Part shown: positions 57,055 through 64,000 of the stretch, piece by piece
Layout: each line of letters opens with the position of its first letter
Numbering within the stretch: position 1 is the first letter of the stretch
Assembly (NCBI GenBank): GCA_018105865.1
Contig: CM030834.1
Location: 12,394,719-12,458,718 of the forward strand
Direction of reading: 5' to 3'
Source: Metaphire vulgaris
Lineage: Eukaryota > Annelida > Clitellata > Crassiclitellata > Megascolecidae
Length of the DNA: 64,000 nucleotides
The notes under the pieces: model-generated
What the model saw: only the letters and a program-made list of their open reading frames with translations
What the model was told of the DNA's origin: nothing
Databases searched by the model: none
Made by a program: the position numbers and the translations under genes

Positions 57055-57993
57055 CATCTGCTACAAGAATATTGGTTAGTGTGTTGTTAAAGCAGTGAAA
57101 TAATTCACCTACAGCTGAATAACATTAAAACAACATACATGCAAGATGTCAGGCCAGCCTCATTAAACAAAGCCTAAAAATTCTTGTATTCATAAAATGA
57201 TCTATGCAAATGTAAGTACTGGTATGGCACCACATTAAGATTGTCGACAATTTTAAAACTTTTTAACTGTCAAATCAACCTGGGCCGTGAATGGAATCCA
57301 TTTACAGTGCATGCATTTCAGGATTAAACCCTGACAGGTGTTGGATCAAATTTTGTCATTGTAAAAGATTACATAACGTTAGGACATTCACTGAAATAAG
57401 GATGAATAAAAGCCTTGTGTCCACGAAACTAATCTGTTCCTAAAACAAAGAATTTCTAAAATAAAAATGAATTCACAGTGTACTTGTTTCATACAATTCA
57501 GCGGCATAGATCATAGCCATGTAGAAATGGCATCCAGTAAATCCTAAACGGTTGCATCAATTGAACATAGCGCCTGTCAAAATCAGTTTTTTTAAAATTC
57601 ATTCACTTCATTGACTAATCTTGATTCAAACCTCGATAATAATTCTCTTAAAACATTGAGTATGGTTAATTGCAGTATGTCACTTGCATACTGCAAATTA
57701 GAAAATACTGGAATATCTGCAATAAAATCCAAGCCCTTGTGTTTCAAAACTTTGATGTGATGCAAAACCAATCACCATCTTCAAATGACAAATATATTAC
57801 AAAAGCCAAACACATTTTCACACAGAGAAAACAACAGCTTTTCTTTTGTATCATTCACATAAACACATTCAAACTACAAGAGATGACAAATTTGAAGAAA
57901 TGTTTGCAATGGGTTTTTCAGTAATAGGAAGGAAACAAAAACAAGAATTCAGATCAAGCTGAAATATGTCAAATTCAGTCTCTAGCAAGCATC

Positions 57994-63741
<5,748 letters not shown>

Positions 63742-64000
63742 CTACAAAAAGCACGAACCCACAAAACAATTCATCAGAAATTGATATCAAAAATTTATAG
63801 GACTGTGAATCTCATCTGCGTTGTGTCTATTACTTCCCATCAAAGAGAATCTAAATAAGATTTCATCCATGACTAAAAGAAAAATTTACAGCAGTTCACA
63901 GCATTCATAAAGCTTGCCAAAAATGAACATGTTAAAGTCTGCAAATGTTGGTCTCAATCACCAACAATCCCATGGAAACAAACCCAAGCTAATTTAGTTG
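63742..64000 (-). other. SKP1: Intron upstream of the SKP1 start codon (partial)
   Basis: On the minus strand the ATG at 63741 is immediately preceded by tttttgtag, a splice acceptor, so this stretch is most likely the 3' part of a 5' UTR intron. No exon is recognisable in it. Confidence 0.6.

Larger units (their letters stand above)
52791..57993. other. Spacer between convergent slo and SKP1 genes
   Basis: No protein exon recognised in 5.2 kb. A candidate polyadenylation signal for the channel is at 53114. The stretch carries the inverted-repeat pair at 54142 and 54872 and hAT MITEs at 55271, 56432 and 56874. The remainder is AT-rich and featureless to me. Confidence 0.6.

Overview
The window is animal nuclear DNA with spliced genes, long AT-rich introns, dense simple repeats and many short DNA transposons. 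The best lineage marker is the three-exon gene at 1015-5894. It has the architecture of the linker subunits of annelid giant extracellular haemoglobin (signal peptide, coiled coil, LDL-receptor class A module, C-terminal globular domain), so an annelid is the most likely source. The species cannot be told from this sequence.

Three protein genes can be assembled exon by exon with consistent reading phases. (1) Plus strand, 1015-5894: a 244-residue haemoglobin linker. (2) Plus strand, 11086-52790: a complete 22-exon, 1003-residue calcium-activated potassium channel of the Slo1/BK family. It has S0-S6, the TVGYGD filter, two RCK domains and a calcium bowl. It is clearly divergent, with a short Cys-rich RCK1-RCK2 connector, no His in the haem motif and two introns with GC donors. 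(3) Minus strand, 63741-57994: SKP1 (162 residues, four coding exons), with its 5' UTR exon beyond the right edge. The channel and SKP1 are convergent, tail to tail, about 5.2 kb apart. No functional link between the three genes is evident.

The rest is mostly mobile-element debris. The commonest class is hAT-type non-autonomous elements, with CAGTGG-like or related termini and 8-bp target duplications that can be read directly; several are near-identical and many are nested. Two Helitron-like elements (3527-5431 plus strand, 6389-7336 minus strand) have 3' ends facing each other across the last linker exon. TTAA-flanked and TA-flanked elements, a pair with 3-bp duplications, two tRNA-derived SINEs, several 5'-truncated LINE reverse-transcriptase 3' ends and one decayed transposon-type ORF are also present.

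Layout: 1-1014 upstream DNA; 1015-6036 linker gene; 6037-11085 repeat-rich spacer; 11086-52790 channel gene; 52791-57993 repeat-rich spacer between convergent genes; 57994-63741 SKP1; 63742-64000 intron upstream of the SKP1 start codon. No rRNA, functional tRNA, CRISPR array or bacterial-type operon was seen.
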